A stretch of 64,000 bases of DNA from CAZGMJ01 sp964526785 (GTDB taxonomy: Bacteria; Planctomycetota; Phycisphaerae; Sedimentisphaerales; Anaerobacaceae): positions 1 to 64,000 of the forward strand of contig CAZGMJ010000009.1 in assembly GCA_964526785.1 (NCBI GenBank), written 5' to 3'. The notes below the pieces were generated by a model, which saw only the letters and a program-made list of their open reading frames with translations, had not been told where the DNA came from and searched no databases. Below, piece by piece: positions 7,581 to 16,762 of the stretch; the stretch's first letter is position 1, and each line of letters starts with the position of its first letter. A program made the translations under genes and the position numbers.

Positions 7581-8135
7581 ATGGATAGCGTGAAAGCTGG
7601 AAATGTCGAATCAGCACCTATTCAGAGGACCGAGTTGAGCAGAGATGCGTTCTTTGAGACGTATGGCCTGCGCATAATTCGTGCTTTGAGGCGGATAATT
7701 CGTGCTGTGGACGTACATTCGCGGCAGTTGAACGATCAGCACCGAATAACGACGCCCCAGATGCTCTGCCTGTACTCTCTGGTTCAGGAAGGGCCCATGA
7801 TGCTGTCCGATCTTGCAAAACAGGTGGATTTGGGCGATAGCACTGTGAACGGCATTGTGGACCGCCTCGAGGCGAAGGGGTGGGTCCGGCGGCATCGAAG
7901 CCGCATGGATCGCCGGAAAGTATACGTAGAGGTGACCGATTCAGGACGGGAATTCGCACAGAACGCACCGTCGCTGCTGCAGGAGCATTTTTTTGCGGCG
8001 TTGCAAAACATCCCGGAGTTGGAACAGGCGGCGATAGCGCTGTCGCTCGAACGTGTGGTGGATTTGATGGGCGAGAATCGGCCGAATGGGGCGCCTGCAA
8101 AGCCCGGCAACAAGAAAGGAAACGCAAACGCATAG
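7581..8135 (+). CDS. MarR-family transcriptional regulator
   Basis: The protein has the winged-helix core of MarR: TTPQMLCLYSLVQEGPMMLS, then LAKQVDLGDSTVNGIVDRLE (recognition helix), then the wing GWVRRHRSRMDRRKVYVEVT. Flanking helices would form the dimer interface. The start ATG at 7581 agrees with normal family length (184 aa) and follows the promoter at 7510-7538. The next gene begins 11 nt downstream, so it heads the beta-lysine osmolyte operon. MarR-type EctR regulators control ectoine genes in halophiles; a similar osmolyte-control role here is inference. Confidence 0.88.
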   Translation: MDSVKAGNVESAPIQRTELSRDAFFETYGLRIIRALRRIIRAVDVHSRQLNDQHRITTPQMLCLYSLVQEGPMMLSDLAKQVDLGDSTVNGIVDRLEAKGWVRRHRSRMDRRKVYVEVTDSGREFAQNAPSLLQEHFFAALQNIPELEQAAIALSLERVVDLMGENRPNGAPAKPGNKKGNANA

Positions 8136-8146
8136 GGGATATGGAT

Positions 8147-9451
8147 ATGACTGTACCGGCAGCTCAGAAGCAGATTATTCGTGCAATTGACGATGAGGCC
8201 GCCATGGCACAGTGGCGCGACTGGAAATGGCAGATGCGGCATTGCGTTCATGATCTGGACACATTCGAGAATCTGCTCAATATAAAGATGACGGAAAGAC
8301 AACGTGCGGCGTTCAACAAGACCGTAAGCAAGTTTCCTATGTCGGTCACGCCCTATTATCTCTCGTTGATCAACACCGAGGATATCGAGAGCGACCCGAT
8401 CTACATCCAGTCGTTCCCGTCGGCCCTGGAGTTGCGCATCACGCGAACCGACATGGCGGACCCGCTGCATGAGGACAAAGACAGCCCGGTCCCGGGCATC
8501 ACGCATCGATATCCGGATCGCGTGCTCTTTCTGGTCAGCAACATGTGCTCGATGTATTGCCGGCACTGCACGCGGAAACGCCGCGTGGGCGACCAGGATT
8601 GCATTCCGGACCGCGCAGAAATACAGAATGGCCTGGACTATATCCGCAAAACGCCAAGGGTGCGGGACGTGCTTCTCAGCGGCGGCGACCCGTTTCTGCT
8701 GTCCGATGAGTATCTCGACTGGATCCTCACCGAACTGCGCAGCATCGAGCACGTCGAGATAATCCGCATCGGGACCCGAACGCCGGTCGTGCTGCCCTAT
8801 CGCATCACCAGTGATCTGGTCGAAATGCTTAAGAAGCATCAACCGGTATGGATCAACACGCACTTCAACCATCCGCGTGAGATAACCGCTTCGTCGCGCC
8901 GGGCGCTGGCGATGCTGGCGGATGCGGGAATCCCGCTGGGAAACCAATCGGTGCTCCTTGCGGGTGTCAACGACTGTCCGCGAATCATGCGGGCGCTGGT
9001 GCACAAACTGGTGGCGAATCGCGTGCGCCCGTACTATCTGTATCAATGCGATCTGTCCGAGGGTCTCTCGCACTTCCGAACGCCGGTCGGCAAGGGCATT
9101 CAGATTCTCGAGAGCCTCATCGGCCATACCAGCGGCTTCTGCGTGCCAACGTATGTAATCGATGCGCCGGGCGGCGGCGGCAAGATCCCCGTTATGCCGA
9201 ACTATCTGATCTCGTGGTCCACCAACAAAGTCGTGTTGCGGAACTACGAGGGCGTGATAACCACCTACAAGGAGCCTGATTCCTACGAACCGATCTTCTG
9301 TGACCGACAGTGCGACATTTGCGACCTGCAATTAGGTCTCGACGATGCGTACGAGCGAAAGAGCGTCGGCATCGAGATGCTTCTGGCCGACCACGACAAG
9401 ACCATTTCTCTGGTGCCCGCCAGGAACGAACGCCACGAGAGACGCCAATAG
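8147..9451 (+). CDS. ablA: Lysine 2,3-aminomutase (radical SAM), beta-lysine synthesis
   Basis: The protein carries the radical-SAM cluster motif CSMYCRHC (Cys134, 138, 141), the PLP-lysine region PGGGGKIPVMPNY and the C-terminal cysteine set CDRQCDIC that binds zinc in lysine 2,3-aminomutase. The enzyme converts L-alpha-lysine to L-beta-lysine. The ATG at 8147 lies 8 nt after AGGGG; the ATG at 8141 is only 2 nt from it. About 434 aa, normal for KamA/AblA and longer than EpmB. The acetyltransferase partner ablB lies two genes downstream, which points to osmolyte synthesis rather than lysine fermentation. Confidence 0.95.
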   Translation: MTVPAAQKQIIRAIDDEAAMAQWRDWKWQMRHCVHDLDTFENLLNIKMTERQRAAFNKTVSKFPMSVTPYYLSLINTEDIESDPIYIQSFPSALELRITRTDMADPLHEDKDSPVPGITHRYPDRVLFLVSNMCSMYCRHCTRKRRVGDQDCIPDRAEIQNGLDYIRKTPRVRDVLLSGGDPFLLSDEYLDWILTELRSIEHVEIIRIGTRTPVVLPYRITSDLVEMLKKHQPVWINTHFNHPREITASSRRALAMLADAGIPLGNQSVLLAGVNDCPRIMRALVHKLVANRVRPYYLYQCDLSEGLSHFRTPVGKGIQILESLIGHTSGFCVPTYVIDAPGGGGKIPVMPNYLISWSTNKVVLRNYEGVITTYKEPDSYEPIFCDRQCDICDLQLGLDDAYERKSVGIEMLLADHDKTISLVPARNERHERRQ

Positions 9452-9472
9452 GTTCGAGCATTAAGGGGCGGC

Positions 9473-10960
9473 ATGAGTGTTATCGACTACTGCATATTCG
9501 CCGTATACATGGCCGGTGTACTCAGCATCGGCATTTATCAGTTTCTGAGGAACAAGAGCGCGGAGGACTACTATGTGGGCAGCCGGTCGGTCAGCGCGCA
9601 CCATGTGGGATTGTCCATTGTCGCCACGGACGTAGGCGGCGGCTTTTCCATCGGACTGGGCGGCGTCGGCTTCCTAATGGGCCTGGCCGGGAGCTGGCTC
9701 CTTTTCACAGGGCTGGTCGGCGCGTGGCTGTCGGCGGTCTTTATCATCCCGCGCATCAAGAAGATCGACGTCGAACACGGAATGATGACTTATCCGGACT
9801 TCCTCCGGCACCGCTACAGCAACCACGTCGCTCTGCTGGCGGCTCTGATTTCGGGTATCGGATATCTCGGCTTCACCGGGGCGCAGATGCTGGCGGGAGC
9901 GAAACTGGCCTCGGCCACAATCTTTCAGACCAATCCCTTCGACATGGACCCGCTGTTGTTCGCGCTGCTGATGATCGCGGTGATCACGGTGCTCTATACC
10001 GTGATCGGCGGGCTCAAGGCCGTGATCTATACGGACACAATTCAGTGGATCATTCTCTTGAGCGGGCTGATCTTCGTCACGATCCCGGCCACGCTGTATG
10101 AAATCGGAGGCTTCTCAGCCCTCAAAGATGCGCTGCCCAACAATTACTTTTCGCTGACGAACATCGAACCGGTAACGTTCATCAACTGGATGGTGACGAT
10201 TATTCCGATCTGGCTGATCGGCATGACGCTCTATCAACGTATGTACGCCTGCAAGAACGAGAAGGAAGCGAAAAAGGCATGGTATATTGCGGGGATTTTC
10301 GAGTATCCGGTGATGGCTTTTACGGGTGTCTTTCTGGGCATGTGCGCCCGTGTGCTGTTTCCCGATCTGCCGAACGATCAATCGGAAATGGCCATGCCCA
10401 TGCTGATACGGGACGTGCTGCCGGTCGGAGTCACGGGCATCGTTATCGCCGCGTACTTCTCGGCGATCATGTCCACGGCCGATAGTTGTCTGGTGGCGTC
10501 GTCGAGCAACTTCGTCAACGATCTCGTCGAACGATACTGGCTCCGCAACATGTCCATGAAGCAGTCGATCCGGCTGTCCATGCTGGCGACGCTGGTGATC
10601 GGTGTGATCGCTGTGGTGCTTGCGGCGCAGTTCAAGACGGTGCTTGACGCGATCCTGTACGCGTATTCGTTTATGGTCTCGGGGCTGTTCGTGCCGACGC
10701 TCGGGGCGTATTTCTGGAAGAAGGGAAGCCCGGCCGGAGCGATAGCGGGCATGCTGGGCGGCGGCGGTGTGACACTGCTGCTGATGACTAAACTGGTCGT
10801 TCTGCCAGAAGCAATGGCGGCGTGGGAATTCGACTTCAGCATATATGGAATTATCGTTTCGGGAATACTCTATTTTGCGGTCTCGCTGCTCGTACCACAA
10901 AGACCATCGGCTTCGACCGTCGCGTCCAGTGGCCAGTCCGGCCGGGAGGGATCCCTCTAA
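9473..10960 (+). CDS. Sodium:solute symporter (SSS family)
   Basis: The 495-aa protein has about 13 hydrophobic segments and SSS-family signatures, including GGGFSIGLGGVGFLMGLAG near residue 60 and LYTVIGGLKAVIYTDTIQ near residue 180. These proteins couple sodium influx to uptake of amino acids, proline, betaine or sugars. AGGGG precedes the ATG. The stop overlaps the ablB start (TAATG), so the gene is translationally tied to beta-lysine synthesis. Likely cargo is lysine or an osmolyte, but the sequence does not decide this. Confidence 0.9.
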   Translation: MSVIDYCIFAVYMAGVLSIGIYQFLRNKSAEDYYVGSRSVSAHHVGLSIVATDVGGGFSIGLGGVGFLMGLAGSWLLFTGLVGAWLSAVFIIPRIKKIDVEHGMMTYPDFLRHRYSNHVALLAALISGIGYLGFTGAQMLAGAKLASATIFQTNPFDMDPLLFALLMIAVITVLYTVIGGLKAVIYTDTIQWIILLSGLIFVTIPATLYEIGGFSALKDALPNNYFSLTNIEPVTFINWMVTIIPIWLIGMTLYQRMYACKNEKEAKKAWYIAGIFEYPVMAFTGVFLGMCARVLFPDLPNDQSEMAMPMLIRDVLPVGVTGIVIAAYFSAIMSTADSCLVASSSNFVNDLVERYWLRNMSMKQSIRLSMLATLVIGVIAVVLAAQFKTVLDAILYAYSFMVSGLFVPTLGAYFWKKGSPAGAIAGMLGGGGVTLLLMTKLVVLPEAMAAWEFDFSIYGIIVSGILYFAVSLLVPQRPSASTVASSGQSGREGSL

Positions 10961-11808
10961 TGCCGGAGAATACCAAAGACACAGTCGAAAAACTTCTGGG
11001 CGCAACCATTCAGCATGGAGCCTTGAGCAACCGTATCTACCTGATGAAGATTGACGACGCGCCCGAGACCGAACTCATACCGGCCGTGTATGAACTGGCC
11101 GAGACCAACGGCTATACGAAGATCTTTGCAAAGGTCCCGGCGGGCAGGGCGCAGGCATTCTTGTCGGCCGGGTATCGGAAAGAAGCGCACGTTCCGGGCT
11201 TCTTTCAGGGCGAGGAAGATGCCATGTTCCTGGGGTATTACCCGGATCCGGCCCGCGCCGAAGAAGCAAATCGCGACGAACTCGAGCAGATCGTCGAACT
11301 GGCGGGGAAGAAACGCGGCAAGGGGACCGCGGGCAAACCGCCGCCGGTCGACGTGGTTCTGCGCCGGTGCGGCGAGGAAGAAGTACACGAGATGAGCAAG
11401 GTCTATCGGGACGTGTTTCCCTCATATCCATTTCCGATTCACGACCCGGCGTACCTGCGCAAGACGATGGGCACGCATATTGTGTACTTCGGGGCCGAGC
11501 GAAACAGTAAGTTGATCGCGCTGTCGTCGGCGGAAATGGACGAGAAGGCCAGGAACGTCGAAATGACGGATTTTGCGACTTTGCCCGACGCGAGAGGCGG
11601 TGGTCTGGCGGTTCACCTGCTCTCGAAAATGGAAGACGCCATGCGACAGCGCGGGATTCTCACAGCTTATACAATCGCCAGGGCGGTCTCGGCGGGCATG
11701 AATATCACGTTTGCGAAACTCGCCTACACATACGGCGGGCGACTGGTCAACAACACGAACATTTCGGGCAACATCGAAAGCATGAACGTCTGGTATAAGC
11801 CGCTGTAG
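10960..11808 (+). CDS. ablB: Beta-lysine N-acetyltransferase AblB
   Basis: The protein (282 aa) has a C-terminal GNAT domain with LIALSSAEMDEKARNVEMTD and the acetyl-CoA-binding-type stretch LPDARGGGLAVHLLSKMEDA, ending NTNISGNIESMNVWYKPL, typical of AblB. AblB acetylates the epsilon-amino group of beta-lysine to give N-epsilon-acetyl-beta-lysine, a compatible solute of methanogenic archaea and some bacteria. The start at 10960 overlaps the symporter stop and has GGGAGGG upstream; the longer frame starting at 10822 would overlap the symporter gene. Confidence 0.92.
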   Translation: MPENTKDTVEKLLGATIQHGALSNRIYLMKIDDAPETELIPAVYELAETNGYTKIFAKVPAGRAQAFLSAGYRKEAHVPGFFQGEEDAMFLGYYPDPARAEEANRDELEQIVELAGKKRGKGTAGKPPPVDVVLRRCGEEEVHEMSKVYRDVFPSYPFPIHDPAYLRKTMGTHIVYFGAERNSKLIALSSAEMDEKARNVEMTDFATLPDARGGGLAVHLLSKMEDAMRQRGILTAYTIARAVSAGMNITFAKLAYTYGGRLVNNTNISGNIESMNVWYKPL

Positions 11809-11893
11809 CCGCAAATGGCCGAAGCGAACTCTGCTGCACAATCACCCCGAAGATACTCCGGCGCAGACGCCAATCACTGCAGACTCGGACCAC

Positions 11894-13936
11894 TCACCGT
11901 TGTGAATGCTCCAGACCGATCTGCTCCAGCGGGATCATCCTGAAGCCGATTCTTCGAGCCGGGTCCGGGTTTTTGAAGTGGAAGTTCCCGCCTTCCACAT
12001 CGACAAAGCCTGTCTCGTCGCTGTCGACAAGATTGTCTTCTATGGTAACCCATTCTTTCTTGACGCCCTGCAGGTCCATCCATCGGCCGCCCCGGCAGAT
12101 ATTCCGCCGCACCACGTTGCCCATCGGAACCGCAGGATCACCTGCGAGGATACGCGCCAGCGCGGGATACCGCGTGCTGTAGGGCGGTTTGTCGTATTGC
12201 ATGTCCCGCAGTTTATCGTACATTCGCCAGCCACCACCTTTTGCGATATGGCCTTTGGCCCAACCCAGGCCGCGTGCGTCGATGTGCACGGCAGGGTGGC
12301 ATTCGACGAAGATATTATTCTCGACGATGTTGTCGCGGCCGCCGCCGATGAAGGCCGCTCGGCTGGCCTTATGAAAGACGTTGCCGTAGATCGTTGTGCC
12401 GCTGGCTGCATCATCGAGATAGACGGACATGGCCCCATGCGTGTATGGCCCGTGAATGTCGTGAAAGTAGTTGTAGCGGATGACGGTTCCGCGGGTCGTC
12501 CAGTTGCGGCCGGTATAGAAAGCGCCGACGTCGCCGGTTTCATGACAGACGTTATGGATTTCGTTGAACTCCAGCACGTGATTGTTGCCGCCGAAGAGCA
12601 CGCCCGTGTGCGGGGCATCGTGAATCAGGCAATGCGCGATGTGGTTGCCTACACCGCTCAGTCGGACGGCCGGACGATATGTCCGCACCCAGCGGCTGTA
12701 GTGATGGATGTGGTTGTTCCGGGCGAAGTTGCCGGCCGGGGTGAGCGTCTTGCGGTCGCCGCCCGAGATAAAGACCCCGCCGTCGCCGGTGTTGTAAATC
12801 AGGCAACCCTGCACGCCGTTGCGAGTACCGCCGTCGATATCGACCGCAATGTTGCCGATGTTGCGAAACATGCAGTCGGCGATGACACAATCAGCCCCTC
12901 CATCGATCTCAAGAGCCCTGCCGCGGGTAGCCTCGAATACGAATCCTTCGATCCGCAAATGCTCGACATTCTCCAACGCAATCATCGGCTCTTCAAGGAC
13001 CGAAACGTATGCCCTGGATTTCTCGACGGGCGACGGTGGCCAGAAATAGAGGATTCCCGTCTTGCGGTCGAGATACCATTCTCCCGGAGCATCGAGTTCC
13101 TCCAGGATATTGAGAGCGTAATAGCGTTTGCCTTTCGTATAGCCGTAGGCGCCGTGGGGCGGGTGCGTGATGATCAGCTTCTTCTCCGTATCGATTGAAG
13201 CGACGCTTTCGTACGTGTCGGCCCAGTCTTTGTTCCAGTATCCGTGGAGCCAGATATCGTCGGCGTCAGTCCAACTGGCGGGGCGATTCCCTTCATAAAT
13301 GAATCGGTCCTCCGTGCCTTTCGGGACTGCGGCGATCTTTGCCCAGCCTTCGTTGGGCCAGCGGGCCAGTTGCATAGGCCGGCCGTCAAAGAACAACTCA
13401 AGCGCCGCAGGATACATCGGTCTGCCGAAGCCGCGAGGACGCAACCGGCCAAAGTCCGTCACGCCGGATTCTTTGAGATTGACCTGCACAACGTTGTCGC
13501 GAGCCGGTTCGCTTAACCGTGAGCGCACATCTGCATCATCAACAGGCCTGAAGCCGCGCACTTCTCTGCCGCCGATAAGACGGACCTGCTTGTCTCGATC
13601 TGCCATGTATCGAACAGGCGCGTCGGCCGAACCGCCATCAGTGGCTGTGAATCTGATTGTCTCGCCGATTGCATACGTGCCGGCGCGTAGAAAGACCTCA
13701 ATGCCTCGGTCTGGCGCCTGCCCGGTTTCCTTAAGTCGGCGAATAGCATCGCGAGCACGGCCGATGGTCTTGAAGGGGCCGTCGGTTCCATTCGCATTGG
13801 GGGCAGCCAATTTGCCCGTCCATGAATCGTTGCCTTGCGGCGAGACATATAATCGGGCGCATGCCGTCGAGGCGCCGAAGGCCAGAGTGTAAAGAAAAAG
13901 GACAACAAACACGCGATTTCTATACTCGGATGTCAT
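11894..13936 (-). CDS. Secreted right-handed parallel beta-helix protein
   Basis: The first 27 residues form a signal peptide (hydrophobic core VVLFLYTLAFG, cleavage near STACA). It is followed by LYVSPQGNDSWTGKLAAPN and PFKTIGRARDAIRRLKETG, a typical start of polysaccharide-acting beta-helix proteins. Residues about 310-600 hold repeated short turns with N/H/G (for example NTGDGGVFISGG, DAPHTGVLFGGNN), the pectate-lyase-like solenoid. 680 aa, without an identified catalytic set. AGGAG lies 7 nt before the ATG, which overlaps the stop of the upstream glycosidase-like gene (ATGA). Likely a surface or periplasmic polysaccharide lyase/hydrolase. Confidence 0.85.
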   Translation of the reverse strand: MTSEYRNRVFVVLFLYTLAFGASTACARLYVSPQGNDSWTGKLAAPNANGTDGPFKTIGRARDAIRRLKETGQAPDRGIEVFLRAGTYAIGETIRFTATDGGSADAPVRYMADRDKQVRLIGGREVRGFRPVDDADVRSRLSEPARDNVVQVNLKESGVTDFGRLRPRGFGRPMYPAALELFFDGRPMQLARWPNEGWAKIAAVPKGTEDRFIYEGNRPASWTDADDIWLHGYWNKDWADTYESVASIDTEKKLIITHPPHGAYGYTKGKRYYALNILEELDAPGEWYLDRKTGILYFWPPSPVEKSRAYVSVLEEPMIALENVEHLRIEGFVFEATRGRALEIDGGADCVIADCMFRNIGNIAVDIDGGTRNGVQGCLIYNTGDGGVFISGGDRKTLTPAGNFARNNHIHHYSRWVRTYRPAVRLSGVGNHIAHCLIHDAPHTGVLFGGNNHVLEFNEIHNVCHETGDVGAFYTGRNWTTRGTVIRYNYFHDIHGPYTHGAMSVYLDDAASGTTIYGNVFHKASRAAFIGGGRDNIVENNIFVECHPAVHIDARGLGWAKGHIAKGGGWRMYDKLRDMQYDKPPYSTRYPALARILAGDPAVPMGNVVRRNICRGGRWMDLQGVKKEWVTIEDNLVDSDETGFVDVEGGNFHFKNPDPARRIGFRMIPLEQIGLEHSQR

Positions 13937-15132
13937 TGATTTGCTCCTGTCAAAAGCTGTGCCAGGTTGGTATTGCTTGGTCCCGTTGCGGATCCGCTCT
14001 GATTGAGGAGGTTGCGGAAATAGTGCCAGGTCGCGGTTTTCGTTCCGTCCGGCCGGATAAGCCAGAAGCCGCGGACCGCATCGTTATCCGTAACGGGAGG
14101 CCGTACATCGGCACCCTTGCTGAGTTCGTTGCAGTATAACTGCCAGTACACGATGTAGGGGCAGCCCCAATCGAGGCCCGTCTCTACCGCGTTGCGAACG
14201 GCAGTTTGGACCTGCTGCGGCGTGTGACTGTTGGCGGGCATGCCGAATTCGCCAAGATAAACGTTCTTATTGCCGAAGACGTCGCTGTTCGGCGCGTGGG
14301 CCGCGACGAAGTCCAGAGCGTCGCGAAGGATTTGCGGCTCATCATGGTGCGCCGTCGCGGCATCCCAGGCCGAATACGAAATCAGGTCCATGTGCGTGTG
14401 AGGCAGAACCCTGTTGACCATATTCGCCCGGCCGTGCCGCATCGAATCGACTACGCGGTTAACCTCTGCAGCACAGAAGATGCGGACTCTATCGGGCCTT
14501 GCCGTTCGCATTGCCTCGCTGACACCCGCCTGACGAGCGTTCAGCCAGTCGATCATCCCCGCGATAGCGACTTTCGTCGGCTCGGTCTTCGGGTCGTAAT
14601 TGCCCCGAATCAGCCAGTCCCCCTCCCAGTGCTGGATCACGAAAGTCTTGCCGGTCCCCTCGTACGTGTCCAGAAGATAGCCGGCCAATTCATGGAACTG
14701 TCTCTGCTCGTCGGCTTTCTGTTGCTCGCTCATGCCGTTGCGGAAGTACGCAGCCCCCCTGCCGGTCGAGAAGCACATCAGGATATATGTGCTAAATGGC
14801 TTGTCGAACAGCTCTCGGAAATACCTGGTCTTCGCAAGATCGACGAGGCTGCGGATCTGGGGCCAGTCGCTGTTGTAAGGATACGAACCGGCCGGGTTGC
14901 TCTCAAACCAGACTTTGATCGCTCGCGAGCCCAGTTCGAGGATCCGGTCGGCGCCTTCGTTCAGGAAGTCGTCCTCCGTAAGATGATACTTGCCCGCCAC
15001 GTGGGTCACACCGATGATGTCCTGCAAAGGCCCGTGTGGGCTTACGCCCGATAAATCATCAGCAGGCGTGCTTGATGCCAGCGTCGCGAGTATCGTTGCA
15101 ACACATATGGTATGTGTCCTTGCTATTCTCAT
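13933..15132 (-). CDS. Secreted glycosidase-like TIM-barrel protein
   Basis: A signal peptide (about 1-25, TICVATILATLASSTPA) precedes a roughly 375-residue domain. YLGEFGMPANS resembles the glutamate-bearing strand of clan GH-A hydrolases, and IQHWEGDWLIRG and YIVYWQLYCNE resemble other barrel strands. No exact GH family is recognised. The ATG at 15132 has GGGGG 7 nt upstream and yields a clean signal peptide; the longer frame would run into hemL. It overlaps the beta-helix gene by 4 nt, so the two probably act on the same glycan. Confidence 0.7.
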   Translation of the reverse strand: MRIARTHTICVATILATLASSTPADDLSGVSPHGPLQDIIGVTHVAGKYHLTEDDFLNEGADRILELGSRAIKVWFESNPAGSYPYNSDWPQIRSLVDLAKTRYFRELFDKPFSTYILMCFSTGRGAAYFRNGMSEQQKADEQRQFHELAGYLLDTYEGTGKTFVIQHWEGDWLIRGNYDPKTEPTKVAIAGMIDWLNARQAGVSEAMRTARPDRVRIFCAAEVNRVVDSMRHGRANMVNRVLPHTHMDLISYSAWDAATAHHDEPQILRDALDFVAAHAPNSDVFGNKNVYLGEFGMPANSHTPQQVQTAVRNAVETGLDWGCPYIVYWQLYCNELSKGADVRPPVTDNDAVRGFWLIRPDGTKTATWHYFRNLLNQSGSATGPSNTNLAQLLTGANQ

Positions 15133-15194
15133 GATCCAGCCCCCTGCCGTCGCTTCGCTCCAACTACGCATACGCAGCACGCCTGCCCGTCTGG

Positions 15195-16511
15195 TCAAAC
15201 GCCTTTCAAAGCGAGCAGGCTCTCCTCAGCCGCTTTGACAGTCCTTTCGATATCCTGCTCGGTGTGTGCGAGCGAGACAAACATCGCTTCGTACGCACTC
15301 GGGGCAAGATAGACGCCCCGATTCAGCATACCCGAGAAGAAACGCTTGAATGCGGCAATGTCCGTCGCCTGAACATCCTCGAATTTCCTCACCGGCCCAG
15401 CGGTGAAAAAGCTACTCAGGATTGAGCCGACGCGATTGATCGTCAGCGCAATGCCGGCGTCCTTTGCAGCCTCGGCAAGGCCGGCGGCGAGCCCGGCGGA
15501 GGCCGATTCGAGCTTTTCGTATGTGCCCGGCTGCTCCAGAATATCCAGGGTGGCGATAGCTGCGGCCGTTGCCAACGGGTTGCCTGAGAGGGTTCCGGCC
15601 TGGTACACCGGCCCGGTCGGAGCCAGAAGATCCATGATCTCGGTTCTCGCTCCGAGCGCGGCCGCAGGCAGACCGCCTCCAATGATCTTGCCAAGCGTGG
15701 TAATATCGGGCCTTACACCGTAAAGCTCCTGTGCGCCGCCCAAAGCAAGCCGAAAACCGCTGATGACTTCGTCGAAGATCAGCAGGGAGCCCTCAGCGTC
15801 GCAAATCTCGCGCAGCCTCTCCAGATAGCCTTCAACAGGCGGTATGACGCCCATATTGGCCGCGCAGGGCTCGAGCATAACCGCTGCAATCCGGCCCCTG
15901 TGCTTCTCGAAAGCGGCCTCAACAGCACTGATATCGTTGTATGGCAGTACAACTGTCAACGCCGCCATCTGCTCGGGCACGCCGGCGCAGGAGGCAATCG
16001 CGTTCTCCGCCAGACCGGAGCCGGCGGAGGCCAGCAGGCAGTCGCTGTGCCCATGGTAACAGCCCGCCATCGTTACGATGATGTCGCGCCCGCTGAAGCC
16101 CCGGGCCAGGCGCACCGCGGTCATGACCGCCTCAGTGCCGCTGGAAACAAGGCGGACCTTGTCGATGGAGTCGAAATGGCCTGCAATTTTCTCAGCCAGT
16201 TTCGTTTCCGCCTCAGTGGGGGCTCCGAAACTGGTCCCCTTCCCGGCAGCCGAGCATACCGCCTCAACTACAGCCGGATGCGCATGGCCGAGTATCAGCG
16301 GCCCCCACGAACAGACGTAATCGATGTACTCGTTGCCGTCGATATCGCATATCTTCGAACCGTGGCCCGATTCGATGAAGATAGGATCGTCTTCGACCCC
16401 GCCAAAGGCCCGAACGGGCGAATCCACCCCGCCGGGCAGGCACCTGCACGCCTCGGCGAATGCAGCGACGGACCTCGACCGGTCCACCGTTCTCTTGTTG
16501 TTTTCTGTCAT
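15195..16511 (-). CDS. hemL: Glutamate-1-semialdehyde 2,1-aminomutase
   Basis: The 438-aa protein is a class-III PLP aminotransferase. It has VDSPVRAFGGVEDDPIFI at the N-terminus, SSGTEAVMTAVRLARG, LIFDEVISGFR with the PLP-ring aspartate, and TLGKIIGGGLP with the Schiff-base lysine. It converts glutamate-1-semialdehyde to 5-aminolevulinate in C5-pathway tetrapyrrole synthesis. Length is normal. It lies upstream of the two polysaccharide-acting genes on the same strand with a 62-nt gap, so co-transcription is possible but functionally unrelated. Confidence 0.95.
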   Translation of the reverse strand: MTENNKRTVDRSRSVAAFAEACRCLPGGVDSPVRAFGGVEDDPIFIESGHGSKICDIDGNEYIDYVCSWGPLILGHAHPAVVEAVCSAAGKGTSFGAPTEAETKLAEKIAGHFDSIDKVRLVSSGTEAVMTAVRLARGFSGRDIIVTMAGCYHGHSDCLLASAGSGLAENAIASCAGVPEQMAALTVVLPYNDISAVEAAFEKHRGRIAAVMLEPCAANMGVIPPVEGYLERLREICDAEGSLLIFDEVISGFRLALGGAQELYGVRPDITTLGKIIGGGLPAAALGARTEIMDLLAPTGPVYQAGTLSGNPLATAAAIATLDILEQPGTYEKLESASAGLAAGLAEAAKDAGIALTINRVGSILSSFFTAGPVRKFEDVQATDIAAFKRFFSGMLNRGVYLAPSAYEAMFVSLAHTEQDIERTVKAAEESLLALKGV

Positions 16512-16689
16512 AAGTCAACCTGATTCAATGTTGGAAAAAAATGCGCCGGCGGGCGTTGAAACGGGTCCATCCGCAGCCGCCCCGGCGCCGTTTGTCCCCA
16601 CTATACGACCGCGGGCCGAGCAGTTCAAAGGATTTGTGGCGTCTTGACTTACGCACAAAGCACGCAATCGCAGCTTTGTCGTATTTTTC

Positions 16690-16717
16690 TTGCAAAGCCG
16701 GTTTGGGACTATATACT
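16690..16717 (+). promoter_or_regulatory. Candidate promoter for the SurA-like operon
   Basis: TTGCAA and TATACT are separated by 16 nt, 45 nt before the ATG at 16763, which has AGGAG and GGAG upstream. Confidence 0.4.
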
Positions 16718-16762
16718 CTCAAGTTTCGATATTCGATAGCCAAAGGAGATTTGGAGTAGCTT

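Noticed and set aside
8147..9451. Lysine 2,3-aminomutase as EpmB (EF-P modification)
   Set aside because: The length and the C-terminal CDRQCDIC cluster fit AblA/KamA, and the acetyltransferase AblB is in the same operon.
14206..15054. 282-aa plus-strand frame
   Set aside because: Antisense to the glycosidase-like gene; no ribosome-binding site or family signature.
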